Positions 1-8,637 of a stretch of 64,000 bases of DNA are shown piece after piece. The DNA is taken from positions 62,001-126,000 of the forward strand of contig NZ_JABFCZ010000004.1 in the NCBI RefSeq assembly GCF_014692675.1, given 5' to 3'. The first letter of the stretch is position 1, and each line of letters starts with the position of its first letter. The stretch comes from Roseibium aggregatum (GTDB lineage: Bacteria > Pseudomonadota > Alphaproteobacteria > Rhizobiales > Stappiaceae). A program made the position numbers and the translations under genes. The notes beneath the pieces were generated by a model that worked only from the letters and a program-made list of their open reading frames with translations, ran no database searches and was not told the origin of the DNA.

Positions 1-2
1 AC

Positions 3-2390
3 GGATTGACTGCGGCGGACGCCGCGGGGCGGCTGCAACAGTATGGCCCCAACGCACTGGTCGAGAAGGAAACCGGTCTTCTGGACCGCCTCAGGAGATA
101 TCTCTGGGGCCCGATCCCGTGGATGATCGAAGCGGCGGCCATCCTCTCCGGCATTCTCGGCGACTGGGGCGACTTCTCGATCATCCTCACCATGCTGGCG
201 GTCAATGCCGGCGTCGATTTCTGGCAGGAACACAAGGCCGGCAATGCGATCGCCCTGCTCAAGCAGCGCCTGGCGCTGACGGCCCGGGTGCTGCGCGACG
301 GCAAATGGCAGACCCTGCCGGCACGCGATCTGGTTCCCGGCGACGTTGTGCTGCTCCGCCTCGGCAATATCGCGCCCGCGGACATCATGCTGGTGAAAGG
401 CGATTACCTGAGCGCCGATGAATCGGCCCTCACCGGCGAATCCCTGCCGGTGGAAAAAGAACCGGGCGAAACCGCCTATTCGGGCTCGATCATCAAACTC
501 GGCGAAATGACCGGCGTGGTCACGGCCACCGGAATGAAGACCTATTTCGGCCGGACGGCACAGCTCGTTCAATCCGCCGAAACCCGTTCGCACTTCCAGC
601 GGGCCGTCCTCAAGATCGGCAATTTCCTGATCATGACGACCCTGGCCCTGGTCATCGTCCTGATCGTCGTCTCCCTGTTCCGGCAATCGCCGTTCCTCAA
701 GACCCTGCAGTTCGCGCTGATCCTGACGGTCGCCGCGATCCCGGTCGCGCTGCCGACCGTGCTGTCGGTAACCATGGCCGTCGGCGCCGAAAAGCTCGCC
801 CGGATGAAGGCGATCGTGTCGCGCCTGGTGGCGATCGAGGAACTCGCCGGTGTGGACGTTCTGTGCGCCGACAAGACCGGGACGCTGACCCGCAATGAAC
901 TGACCATCACCGATCCGCGTCCGGCGGACGGCATCAGCACCGAAGAGCTGATGCAGGCCGCGCGCCTCGCCTCGAACGGCAATGACCCGGACGCAATCGA
1001 CGCGGCCATCCTTGCGGCCGAGGCCACATCCGGCGACGCGGACTTCAAGATCAAGGCCTTCAAGCCCTTCGATCCCGTCTCCAAGCGGACCGAGGCGGAG
1101 GCTGAGGGCGATGGCGGGACGATCTGCGTCAGCAAGGGCGCGCCGCAGGTCATCCTCGACCTGGTTGCACCCGATGCGGCGGAACGGCAGACGATCGAGC
1201 GCGAGGTCGACGAACTTGCCAGTGCCGGCTATCGCGCCATTGGCGTCGCGCGGCAACAGGACGGATCGCCCTGGCAGTTGCTCGGGCTGATCCCGATCTT
1301 CGACCCGCCACGCGAGGATGCCGCCGAAACGATTGCAAGTGCGGTCTCCAAGGGTGTCGAGATCAAGATGATCACCGGCGATCACGAGGCGATCGCCCGC
1401 CAGATTGCCGGCCAGCTTGGTCTGGGGGGCAATATCCGCTCCGCCGACGATATTTTCGCAAGCGCCAGCGACAGCGAGGTCGCCGCCGGGATCGAAGCGG
1501 CCGACGGTGTCGCCCGGGTTCTGCCGGAGCACAAATTCAAGATCGTCAAGGCGCTGCAGCATCACAATCATATCGTGGCCATGACCGGTGACGGCGTGAA
1601 CGACGCCCCGGCCCTGAAACAGGCCGATGCCGGCATCGCCGTCAGTGCGGCAACGGACGCGGCGCGGGCCGCGGCCGATGTCGTGCTGACCGGCTCCGGC
1701 CTGTCGGTGATCACCGCCGCGATAGACGAAGCGCGCCGGATCTTCGAGCGCATGAACAGCTACGCAACCTTCCGCATAGCCGAGACCATTCGCGTGCTTC
1801 TGTTCATGACGCTGTCGATCCTGATCTTCGACTTCTATCCCGTCACCGCGATCATGATCGTGCTGCTCGCCATCCTCAACGACTTCCCGATCATGATGAT
1901 CGCCTATGACAACGCGCTCACCGCAAAAAAGCCGGTGCGATGGAACATGCACCGGGTGCTGACCGTCGCCGCCTGCCTTGGCGCCGTCGGCGTGGTCGAG
2001 AGCTTCCTGTTGTTCTGGTATGCGGACACCGTCCTGAAGCTGCCGCGCGAAACGATCCAGACGCTGATCTTCCTGAAGCTTCTGGTGGCGGGACATCTGA
2101 CCATCTATGTCACCCGCAACCAGCGCTGGTTCTGGCAACCGCCCTATCCGGCATTGCGGCTGTTCCTGACGACGGAGGTTACCCAGGTCATCGGCACGCT
2201 GGTCGCCGTCTACGGCATTTTCATTGCACCGATCGGCTGGACCTACGCGCTGGGTGTCTGGGCCTATGCCCTGGCCTGGATCCCGATCGAAAGCGCGATT
2301 GCGGTCATGGTCAGGCATCTTCTCGATCTGCAGGCCGATCGCCAGAAGGATTATCTGGCCCGCACCGAAACCAGACTTTCCGACTACTAG
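3..2390 (+). CDS. Plasma-membrane-type P-type H+-ATPase, 5' end outside window
   Basis: P-type ATPase of the type IIIA (fungal/plant Pma1-like) proton-pump class, expected to export H+ across the inner membrane at the cost of ATP. The frame is open from the first bases and reads GLTAADAAGRLQQYGPN, the usual N-terminal cation-ATPase signature, so a few dozen residues including the true start lie upstream; the TTG at 6 is internal. Visible motifs are TGES in the actuator domain, DKTGTLT with the phosphorylated Asp encoded at 870-872, and GDGVNDAP in the hinge. Hydrophobic segments flank the actuator and fill the last 250 residues. Substrate is inferred from resemblance to Pma1; a divalent-cation substrate is less likely. 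It stands alone, with a long gap before the next gene. Confidence 0.9.
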   Translation, partial: GLTAADAAGRLQQYGPNALVEKETGLLDRLRRYLWGPIPWMIEAAAILSGILGDWGDFSIILTMLAVNAGVDFWQEHKAGNAIALLKQRLALTARVLRDGKWQTLPARDLVPGDVVLLRLGNIAPADIMLVKGDYLSADESALTGESLPVEKEPGETAYSGSIIKLGEMTGVVTATGMKTYFGRTAQLVQSAETRSHFQRAVLKIGNFLIMTTLALVIVLIVVSLFRQSPFLKTLQFALILTVAAIPVALPTVLSVTMAVGAEKLARMKAIVSRLVAIEELAGVDVLCADKTGTLTRNELTITDPRPADGISTEELMQAARLASNGNDPDAIDAAILAAEATSGDADFKIKAFKPFDPVSKRTEAEAEGDGGTICVSKGAPQVILDLVAPDAAERQTIEREVDELASAGYRAIGVARQQDGSPWQLLGLIPIFDPPREDAAETIASAVSKGVEIKMITGDHEAIARQIAGQLGLGGNIRSADDIFASASDSEVAAGIEAADGVARVLPEHKFKIVKALQHHNHIVAMTGDGVNDAPALKQADAGIAVSAATDAARAAADVVLTGSGLSVITAAIDEARRIFERMNSYATFRIAETIRVLLFMTLSILIFDFYPVTAIMIVLLAILNDFPIMMIAYDNALTAKKPVRWNMHRVLTVAACLGAVGVVESFLLFWYADTVLKLPRETIQTLIFLKLLVAGHLTIYVTRNQRWFWQPPYPALRLFLTTEVTQVIGTLVAVYGIFIAPIGWTYALGVWAYALAWIPIESAIAVMVRHLLDLQADRQKDYLARTETRLSDY

Positions 2391-2819
2391 CATTGATCGG
2401 ATTGGAGCGGCAGACGCCGGATCGGCGCTGTCATCACAATCCAGTTCCCGGGGAAGTATTCGCGACATCGTGATCAGCCGTGAGGTTCCGAACTCATTGC
2501 AAAACCGTTTGGAGCAGCCATCTCGAGTCCATGATAAAGTCGGAAGACGCCAAATTCTGGCATTTCAGGCATCAGCTTTAACCTGCCCACTTAATTGGCA
2601 GTGTTCGGGTTCGGCTCATTTTCATTTTGTATGAGGGTTCGAACAACTCAGTCCACCAATAGATTCGACACTGCGGACGTGTTGAGTAAAACGTAAGTAG
2701 TGTGTTAAAATTCAGGTGGATTTGGCTGTTTCCAATAAACGACAAAAAAACCCTTTTTCCTTAAGTATCTGCCGAAACGCGAACATATTTAATTATTGCG
2801 TGTTTATCAGGAGGGCGAG
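2391..2819. other. Intergenic region with AT-rich 3' half
   Basis: No convincing gene is present. The stretch is clearly more AT-rich than its neighbours from about 2560 onward and holds the presumed promoter and 5' leader of the caspase-like gene. Open frames here are short read-throughs from the ATPase gene in other frames. Confidence 0.6.
2682..2710 (+). promoter_or_regulatory. Candidate sigma-70-type promoter for caspase-like gene
   Basis: TTGAGT at 2682-2687 and TTAAAA at 2705-2710 are separated by 17 bases, about 110 bases ahead of the ATG at 2820. The match is by eye and moderate; alphaproteobacterial promoters are often degenerate. Confidence 0.35.
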
Positions 2820-4343
2820 ATGTTCCGTAAGTTATTGGTAGTCCTTTCGATTCTGCTAGTCAGTTCCGCGCCGGCTCTCGCCAAGCGTGTGGCCCTGGTG
2901 ATTGGCAACAGCAACTATGCCAATACGGTGGTGCTGCCCAATCCCGTGAACGACGCGACAGCGATGACCACGAAACTACGCAACCTCGGCTTCGAGGTCG
3001 TGGCCGGATATGACCTGAACCTGAGGGACATGCGCAAGACGGTGGCCCAGTTTGCGCGTTCCGCAAAGGGCGCAGATATCGCCCTGCTGTTTTATGCCGG
3101 CCATGGCATGCAGATTGGCGGCCAGAATTATCTGGTCCCGGTCGACGCACGCTTGCAGGACGAAACCGACCTCGATTTCGAAACGATGCAGATGGATTTC
3201 ATTCTTCGTCAGATGACGAATGACGTGAAGGTCCAGCTGGTGTTTCTCGATGCATGCCGGGACAATCCGCTGGCAAGATCCCTTGCCCGCCGGATGAGCC
3301 CGTCGCGGTCTGCAACCGTTGGACAGGGTCTTGCGGAAATCAAGCTGGTCGAGACCGGCGGTTCGGGCTCGGTGATTGCATTTTCGACCAGCCCTGGAGA
3401 TGTCGCGCTCGATGGCGATGGCCAGAACTCTCCGTTTACCGCAGCCCTGCTCAAACATATCGACGAACCGAATGCATCCATCCAGACGGTCATGACCCGC
3501 GTGACGGGCGATGTTTACAACCAAACGGACCGGCGGCAGCGGCCCTGGGTCAACGCGTCCCTGATCGGGGAAGTGTTTCTGAACAAGACGGCCAATCAGC
3601 AGGTGGCGTCACTGGAGTCCGGAACGGCGGACACGCAAACGAACGCAGCGGCCGCACCTGTTGCGCCGGCTGTACCGGCAACCGCCGCCCTGGCCTGGGA
3701 ACGGGAAAAAGCGGTTTGGGATGCGGCGGAAGGCACCGGCTCGCGGGCCGCCTATGAAGCTTATCTGCGCGCTTATCCGACGGGTACCTTTGCAGAGATC
3801 GCACGTGAGAAGATCACGAAAATCACCCGTTCCGCAGAAGCAACCAAAGATGCCGCCCCCACTCAGGGAACCAGTGGCCCGCAGATATCGGCCGCGGACC
3901 GGCAATTGGAGGGTAACGAACAGACCGAAGCGCAACTGGGCTGGGGCCGGAGCACCCGGCGGGAAGTCCAGGCCAGACTGAACCTGGCCGGCTTCAACAC
4001 CGGGCATCCGGACGGCGTCCATGGCCCCATGACACGCCGCGCCGTAACCGCATGGCAGACCGCCAACGATTTCGTTCCGACAGGCTATTTCACCGCGCCG
4101 CAGTACAAGCTTCTGAGCAGTCAGACCCAGGTGCAATATGTGGCATGGCTTCAGGAAGAGCAGCGGCGAATTGCAGCGCAGCGGCGGGTCGTCAGCAGAA
4201 GCTCGACGCCCCAGAACAACCCGCCGAGAAACAGAAATACGAACCAGAACACGAACAACAATAACAACAATGGTGGCGGACAAGTGCCTGCCGCCCTCCT
4301 CGGAGGCGTCATCGGCGGCATCATCGGCGGTGCGATCCGGTAA
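2820..4343 (+). CDS. Exported caspase-family (C14) protein with peptidoglycan-binding domain
   Basis: A 507-residue protein. The ATG at 2820 is chosen over the TTG at 2796 because AGGAGG (2809-2814) sits just ahead of it and translation opens with a signal peptide ending around SSAPALA/K. Residues about 22-250 form a caspase p20-like domain: KRVALVIGNSNY near the start, catalytic His95 in FYAGHGMQ and Cys146 in FLDACRDNP. A linker rich in Ala/Thr follows, then a peptidoglycan-binding-1-like repeat near residues 385-440 (EVQARLNLAGF, DGVHGPMTRRAV). The tail is Asn-rich and ends in a glycine-zipper-like GGVIGGIIGGAIR. The family is widespread in Alphaproteobacteria; a periplasmic or envelope protease is inferred and its substrate is unknown. 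Confidence 0.85.
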   Translation: MFRKLLVVLSILLVSSAPALAKRVALVIGNSNYANTVVLPNPVNDATAMTTKLRNLGFEVVAGYDLNLRDMRKTVAQFARSAKGADIALLFYAGHGMQIGGQNYLVPVDARLQDETDLDFETMQMDFILRQMTNDVKVQLVFLDACRDNPLARSLARRMSPSRSATVGQGLAEIKLVETGGSGSVIAFSTSPGDVALDGDGQNSPFTAALLKHIDEPNASIQTVMTRVTGDVYNQTDRRQRPWVNASLIGEVFLNKTANQQVASLESGTADTQTNAAAAPVAPAVPATAALAWEREKAVWDAAEGTGSRAAYEAYLRAYPTGTFAEIAREKITKITRSAEATKDAAPTQGTSGPQISAADRQLEGNEQTEAQLGWGRSTRREVQARLNLAGFNTGHPDGVHGPMTRRAVTAWQTANDFVPTGYFTAPQYKLLSSQTQVQYVAWLQEEQRRIAAQRRVVSRSSTPQNNPPRNRNTNQNTNNNNNNGGGQVPAALLGGVIGGIIGGAIR

Positions 4344-4652
4344 GGACTTGTCACCACAGAAACGTTAAAGAAGCTAAACATTCCCGGAGCCTCATCTCCA
4401 CCAATTCTGTGTCGCGGTGAGGCTCCCGTCGTTTGCCTGAGGCGTTGGAATCCAAAGACGGTGGCGAATTTTCCAAGCTCTCCGGAGGCGGCACTTCCGG
4501 AAGGGTAGGCTTGTCTGCTTTTGGAAAAGCCTGACGAATCGCAACCCAAAAAGCGGACCACCTCATCCTGCCGCGCCCTGCATGAAATCGTTGTAGACGC
4601 AGCGTCATATCGCATAGGATTGCGCCTCTACGATCAATGGCGGGGGCCGCTC
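4344..4652. other. Intergenic region, no gene seen
   Basis: Separates the caspase-like gene from the transglycosylase. It holds the inverted repeat described at 4386-4426. An upstream extension of the next gene (from 4521) and antisense frames cross it, but none has a ribosome site or recognisable protein. Confidence 0.5.
4386..4426. terminator. Inverted repeat, possible terminator
   Basis: GGAGCCTCA at 4386-4394 pairs with TGAGGCTCC at 4418-4426 around a 23-base loop. It lies about 45 bases after the caspase-like stop codon. There is no T-run, so intrinsic termination is uncertain. Confidence 0.35.
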
Positions 4653-6128
4653 ATGCGAATGCCGAGATTTCATCGTGGCACGATTTCAATACTTGCGCCC
4701 CTGTTCCTGCTGATGGTTGTCTCGGCACCGATGCGGGTAACGCCCGCACGCGCCTTTGACCCTCAACTTGCAGAACAGGCGACCGAAGCCCTTCGGGCAC
4801 CTTTTACCGGTGATTTCGACGAGATTGCCGAACGCGGCTATCTCAGGGTGCTCATTCCCTTTTCAAAAACCTTCTATTTCATTGACGGCGGCGTTCAGCG
4901 CGGCACGGCTGTCGATCTGATGGCGGAGTTCGCGAAATTCGAGCAGAAGCGTCACGGCAAGTTCGCCCGCGACGGACACGTCGTCTTCATCCCGACCCCG
5001 CGCGACCGGCTTTTCCCTGATCTTGCCGAAGGTCGCGGCGACATTGCCATGGGCAATCTGACGGTCACGGAGGAGCGCAGAAAACTCGCCGATTTTTCCG
5101 ACCCCCTTTTCAAACCCGTCAGGGAGGTTCCGGTGACCCGGGCCGACGCCGTCGACCTGACATCACCGGACGCCCTGTCCGGAAAGACCGTCCATGTCCG
5201 CGCCTCCTCCAGCTATTACGAAAGCCTCCAGGCACTGAATGAAAAACTGAAGAAGAACGGCAAACCGCCGGTGGACATTGTCGCCGCCGACGAGGCGTTG
5301 GAAGACGAGGATCTTCTAGACCTGGTTCTGGCAGGCGGGATCGAGCTGATCATCATGGACGAGCACAAGGCGGATTTCTGGCTCGGTATCCGGGAGGGAT
5401 TCAAGACCCACCCGAAGGCGGCCGTGCGCACGGAGGGTGAAACCGCCATCGCGTTGCGCAAGGACACGCCCAAGCTCAAGGCCGAGTTGAATGCCTTTGT
5501 AAAAACCGTTCGCAAGGGGACCCTGCTCGGCAACATCATCCTGAAGAAATACTTCAAGGAAACCAAATATCTGGAAGATCTCGACGATGAAACACGCCTG
5601 AAGCGGTTCAAGGATATTGCAGATCTTTTCCGAAAATACGGCACCGAATTTTCCATCGACTGGCTTCTGATCGCCGCACAATCCTTTCAGGAATCCAAAT
5701 TCGATCAGTCCGTGCGCAGCAAGGCCGGCGCGGTCGGTCTCATGCAGATCAAGCCTTCGACCGCCGCGGACAAGAACATCGGCATCAAGGGCATTGCGGA
5801 CGATCCGGACAGGAACGTGAATGCCGGTGTCAAATACCTGCGCTTTCTGGCCGACACCTATTTTCAGGACCTGAAAAACGATCCGGCCAATCAGACCTTC
5901 TTCGCGTTGGCCGCCTACAATGCCGGCCCGGGCCGGTTCGACCGGTTGCGCAGGAAGGCCGCCGAAATGGGCTACGACCCAAACAAGTGGTTCGGCAATG
6001 TGGAATGGGTCGTCGGCGCCGACATCAGCCGCGAACCGGTGCGCTACGTTGGCAACATCTTCAAATATTACGTGGTGTTCAGCGAGGAAGCCAAGCGACA
6101 GGAAAGGGAGGCCTCAAAAGCCGATTAG
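4653..6128 (+). CDS. MltF-like membrane-bound lytic transglycosylase
   Basis: A 491-residue exported protein with MltF architecture: an N-terminal type-3 solute-binding-like domain followed by a lytic transglycosylase (SLT) domain that cleaves peptidoglycan glycan strands. The ATG at 4653 is preferred because it opens a signal sequence (ISILAPLFLLMVV, then TPARA). The binding-like domain spans about residues 50-290 (RGYLRVLIPFSKTFYFIDGG, GDIAMGNLTVTEERRKLADF). The SLT domain spans about 325-470, with the putative catalytic Glu347 in SFQESKFDQ, then GLMQIKPSTA and FALAAYNAGPGR. Length is close to E. coli MltF. It stands next to another exported protein with a peptidoglycan-binding domain, which fits a shared cell-wall role, though no operon is proven. 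Confidence 0.88.
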   Translation: MRMPRFHRGTISILAPLFLLMVVSAPMRVTPARAFDPQLAEQATEALRAPFTGDFDEIAERGYLRVLIPFSKTFYFIDGGVQRGTAVDLMAEFAKFEQKRHGKFARDGHVVFIPTPRDRLFPDLAEGRGDIAMGNLTVTEERRKLADFSDPLFKPVREVPVTRADAVDLTSPDALSGKTVHVRASSSYYESLQALNEKLKKNGKPPVDIVAADEALEDEDLLDLVLAGGIELIIMDEHKADFWLGIREGFKTHPKAAVRTEGETAIALRKDTPKLKAELNAFVKTVRKGTLLGNIILKKYFKETKYLEDLDDETRLKRFKDIADLFRKYGTEFSIDWLLIAAQSFQESKFDQSVRSKAGAVGLMQIKPSTAADKNIGIKGIADDPDRNVNAGVKYLRFLADTYFQDLKNDPANQTFFALAAYNAGPGRFDRLRRKAAEMGYDPNKWFGNVEWVVGADISREPVRYVGNIFKYYVVFSEEAKRQEREASKAD

Positions 6129-6129
6129 G

Positions 6130-6155
6130 TCGTATGGGGGATCGACCCCATACGA
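6130..6155 (+). terminator. Perfect hairpin after transglycosylase gene
   Basis: TCGTATGGGG (6130-6139) and CCCCATACGA (6146-6155) form a 10-bp perfect stem with a 6-base loop, two bases after the stop codon. No T-tract follows, so it may be a weak or Rho-assisted terminator or an mRNA 3' stabiliser. Confidence 0.5.
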
Positions 6156-6209
6156 AGCGATCCTGCCCCGAAATAATCTCAAGCCAGAATCCAACGCGAG
6201 GAGCTTGAG

Positions 6210-7124
6210 ATGTTTATCGCAAAATTTGCCGCCGCTGCCCTGGTCGCCCTGACCGTCCTGCCTGTGACCGCAGACGCGCAGATCCGGATCGGCACGATGG
6301 AAAAGTTTACGGTCGATCTGGCGTCCAACATCGACTTGTCCTGGACCCCGGAAAAACGCCTGATCACCTTAAAAGTCTCCACCGGCTGCCAGTCCAGTTC
6401 GCTTCGCCCGGCCGGCGACCAAACGGATATCAGGTTCGACCGGACCGCCCGCAAAATCTCGATTAAGGGCGGGTTCACGCGGCTCGTGGGACCGGGCGAT
6501 CACGGTCGCCCGAAGCACGCCGACTGCCACGGCACGAAAACCCGAACCGAGATCTTCGAGAATGTCGGCTATGGCGACCTTGAAGTGATCCACCGGAACA
6601 AGCCGCTCTGGACCGTTCATCTGGGACCGGACGCTGTCGAGCGGCACGCAAACCACCTGAAAACCGGCTCGGCGTTTGCCATCGGCAAAGGCAAGGTGAA
6701 CCGCATTTTCAAGAACTTGAAGGGCCATGCAAAGTCGGTAAGGGGAAAGACCGCCGCCAGGCAGGCCGCCATCACGGCCGGCCCGGCCACTGCCCGAGAG
6801 TCCGACTTTTATGACGGCTTTCGCGAAATCCGCGTCGCCCCCGGTCTGGCAACCTCCGGCCAGTTCATCGACGTGCTGATGCCGTTCCTGCAAGGTCATC
6901 CCGACAGTCTCGAAGGCAGGCAGGCGATGGAGCTGAAGATCTGGCGGTACGGCGCCGGCTATCGCGTCGACCTCGTGAGGACCGGTTATCCCGATGACAG
7001 CGTCTCAGGGGAACATTACCGCGGATCGGTCATCCGGACCTCCAAAGGAGACTGGGAGCTTCTGACATTGGCGGTGAAGACCCTGTGCGCCCGGGGAGAA
7101 ACCGCAAAAGGCGCTTGCCTCTGA
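6210..7124 (+). CDS. Exported protein of unknown function
   Basis: A 304-residue protein that I do not recognise. GAGGAG lies about 7 bases before the ATG. The first 23 residues form a clear signal peptide (FAAAALVALTVLPVTADA/Q). The mature part is basic, with several Lys/His/Arg-rich stretches (for example KGKVNRIFKNLKGHAKSVRG). It has few cysteines: one in STGCQSSS, one in HADCHG, and two near the C-terminus, which could form periplasmic disulfides. Third codon positions are GC-rich like the neighbours, supporting a real gene. It lies 46 bases ahead of another unrecognised exported protein and may be co-transcribed with it. Confidence 0.7.
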   Translation: MFIAKFAAAALVALTVLPVTADAQIRIGTMEKFTVDLASNIDLSWTPEKRLITLKVSTGCQSSSLRPAGDQTDIRFDRTARKISIKGGFTRLVGPGDHGRPKHADCHGTKTRTEIFENVGYGDLEVIHRNKPLWTVHLGPDAVERHANHLKTGSAFAIGKGKVNRIFKNLKGHAKSVRGKTAARQAAITAGPATARESDFYDGFREIRVAPGLATSGQFIDVLMPFLQGHPDSLEGRQAMELKIWRYGAGYRVDLVRTGYPDDSVSGEHYRGSVIRTSKGDWELLTLAVKTLCARGETAKGACL

Positions 7125-7170
7125 CCCGTGCGGCACAGAGCTGCCTTCGCCCTGACCGGATGATCATCCC

Positions 7171-7686
7171 ATGCCAATTCACTCCGGAAACCGGACCCCG
7201 GTCCGAAAATGGTCCATCGCCCTGGCGCAGGGACCTGTCCTGGGCCTGCTTGTCCTGTGGGCGGGCGCCGGCATCGGTTCCACCTTCGACAAACCGAAGC
7301 CCCGGTTTCTCCAAAGCGGCGCCAATGACGTAATTCGTCTTCAAAGGGGAGACATGCCCGACGGGCAGGCAGCAGCCGTTCCAAGGTCCCGCGCAGCCAG
7401 GACCCCGTCCGGCGAACGGATCGACACCCGCCTCGTCACCGTCTGCCTGGCCAATCCGGCGAATGCGCACGGAACCAAGGCCTTCGACATCCAGAGGACC
7501 GATCCGCCGCGGTTCGTGGCGAAGATCGGCACGCGCACCTGCGCCCGCTTCGAGCCCACCCGACACACGCTTTATCTCTGGAAGGCCGGGATAGACGGGA
7601 AGCTGTCGCTGATCCTCTCAAGCCCGCTCGACCTGAATGACGCCGACGGGACCCAGGTCTCTCTGGACTGGCTGCAGGACCGGTGA
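7171..7686 (+). CDS. Small exported or membrane-anchored protein of unknown function
   Basis: A 171-residue protein that I do not recognise. An N-terminal hydrophobic stretch (residues about 20-37, GPVLGLLVLWAGAGIGS) looks like a signal or anchor. The remainder is a compact, beta-rich-looking region with two cysteines (TVCLANP, RTCARFE) and a C-terminal LSLILSSPLDLNDADG. Codon use is GC3-rich. It is tandem with the preceding exported protein and converges with the dioxygenase gene 17 bases downstream. An antisense frame across 7030-7566 reads low-complexity protein and is judged a shadow. The start is uncertain because no strong ribosome site is seen. Confidence 0.6.
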   Translation: MPIHSGNRTPVRKWSIALAQGPVLGLLVLWAGAGIGSTFDKPKPRFLQSGANDVIRLQRGDMPDGQAAAVPRSRAARTPSGERIDTRLVTVCLANPANAHGTKAFDIQRTDPPRFVAKIGTRTCARFEPTRHTLYLWKAGIDGKLSLILSSPLDLNDADGTQVSLDWLQDR

Positions 7687-7703
7687 GTTGCCCCCGGACA
7701 GTC

Positions 7704-8555
7704 TCAGCCGTTTTGCTCGACAGGTGTCAGCACGAAATCGAAGGGTGAGCGCCAGATGGTCCGGCCGTCGTTGACGTGCTCGAAAGGAGCGACCAGGGTC
7801 TGCTTTACGCCGAATACCGTGTCGGAGGTGATGTAGGGATCGTCGCCGACGAAGGTGTGCGTGACCAGCTTCTGGAAGCCCGGCGCCGTGACCAGGAAAT
7901 GCATGTGCGCGGGCCGGTAGGGATGCCGGCCCAGCGCTGCAAGCATCTTGCCGACGGGGCCGTCGTCCGGGATCGGATAGGACACCGGCTTGATGCCGAT
8001 GAAGCTGTATGTGCCGTCCTTCTCCGTTGTGAAGATGCCCCGGTTGTTCCACTTCGGCTGGATGTCCGGTTGCTGCACATCGTAAAAGCCGTCGGCATTG
8101 TCGCACCAGACATCGATCCTGGCGCCTTCGACCGGCTTGCCGTGAAGATCGATGACGCGGCCTTCGAACAGGCAGCTCTCACCCTTGCCGTCGAGCGAGA
8201 TCACCTCTCCCATGTTCCGCTCGGGCGCCCCCGCGACGTGGAACGGACCGAAGACCGTGTTCTCCGTCGCGCCGACCGGACGGCGATTGTTGATCGCATC
8301 CACCAGCATGGAAAAGCCGAGCACATCCGACAGCAGGATGAATTCCTGACGCTCGTCCGAACAGAGTTTCCCGGCCCGGGTCAGGAAGTCGATGCCGACC
8401 TCCCATTCCTCCTGGGTCAGGTCGATCTCCTTGGCGAAGGCATGGAGATGCTTCACCAGGCAGGCCATCACCTCACTCACACGCGGATCGATGTCCTCGC
8501 CCATGCGGGCATTGACTGTTTCGGCGGATCCGTCTTCGGTGAAAAACTGCGTCAT
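7704..8555 (-). CDS. Intradiol ring-cleavage dioxygenase (catechol/hydroxyquinol 1,2-type)
   Basis: A 283-residue non-haem Fe(III) dioxygenase that cleaves catechol-like rings between the two hydroxyls. The ATG at 8555 follows GGAGAG. An N-terminal catechol-dioxygenase helical domain spans about residues 20-100 (KEIDLTQEEWEVGIDFLTRAG). The beta-sandwich catalytic domain follows (VFGPFHVAGAPE, GRVIDLHGKPVEGARIDVWCDNADGFY). RHPYRPAHMHF carries the characteristic Tyr and two His iron ligands. Length and the DVQQPD segment fit the hydroxyquinol/catechol group; exact substrate cannot be set from sequence alone. The FAD monooxygenase gene is 82 bases upstream on the same strand, suggesting hydroxylation followed by ring cleavage. 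Confidence 0.87.
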   Translation of the reverse strand: MTQFFTEDGSAETVNARMGEDIDPRVSEVMACLVKHLHAFAKEIDLTQEEWEVGIDFLTRAGKLCSDERQEFILLSDVLGFSMLVDAINNRRPVGATENTVFGPFHVAGAPERNMGEVISLDGKGESCLFEGRVIDLHGKPVEGARIDVWCDNADGFYDVQQPDIQPKWNNRGIFTTEKDGTYSFIGIKPVSYPIPDDGPVGKMLAALGRHPYRPAHMHFLVTAPGFQKLVTHTFVGDDPYITSDTVFGVKQTLVAPFEHVNDGRTIWRSPFDFVLTPVEQNG

Positions 8556-8637
8556 ATTCGCTGCCTCTCCATTCTGTCTTTTGTCCGCCCCGGAAGGAAC
8601 GCTGACCTCAAATCCGGTCTGGGACAATAAGATCCGC

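Noticed and set aside
2796..2819. TTG start for the caspase-like gene
   Set aside because: The strong AGGAGG lies downstream of this TTG and correctly spaced for the ATG at 2820, where the signal peptide starts.
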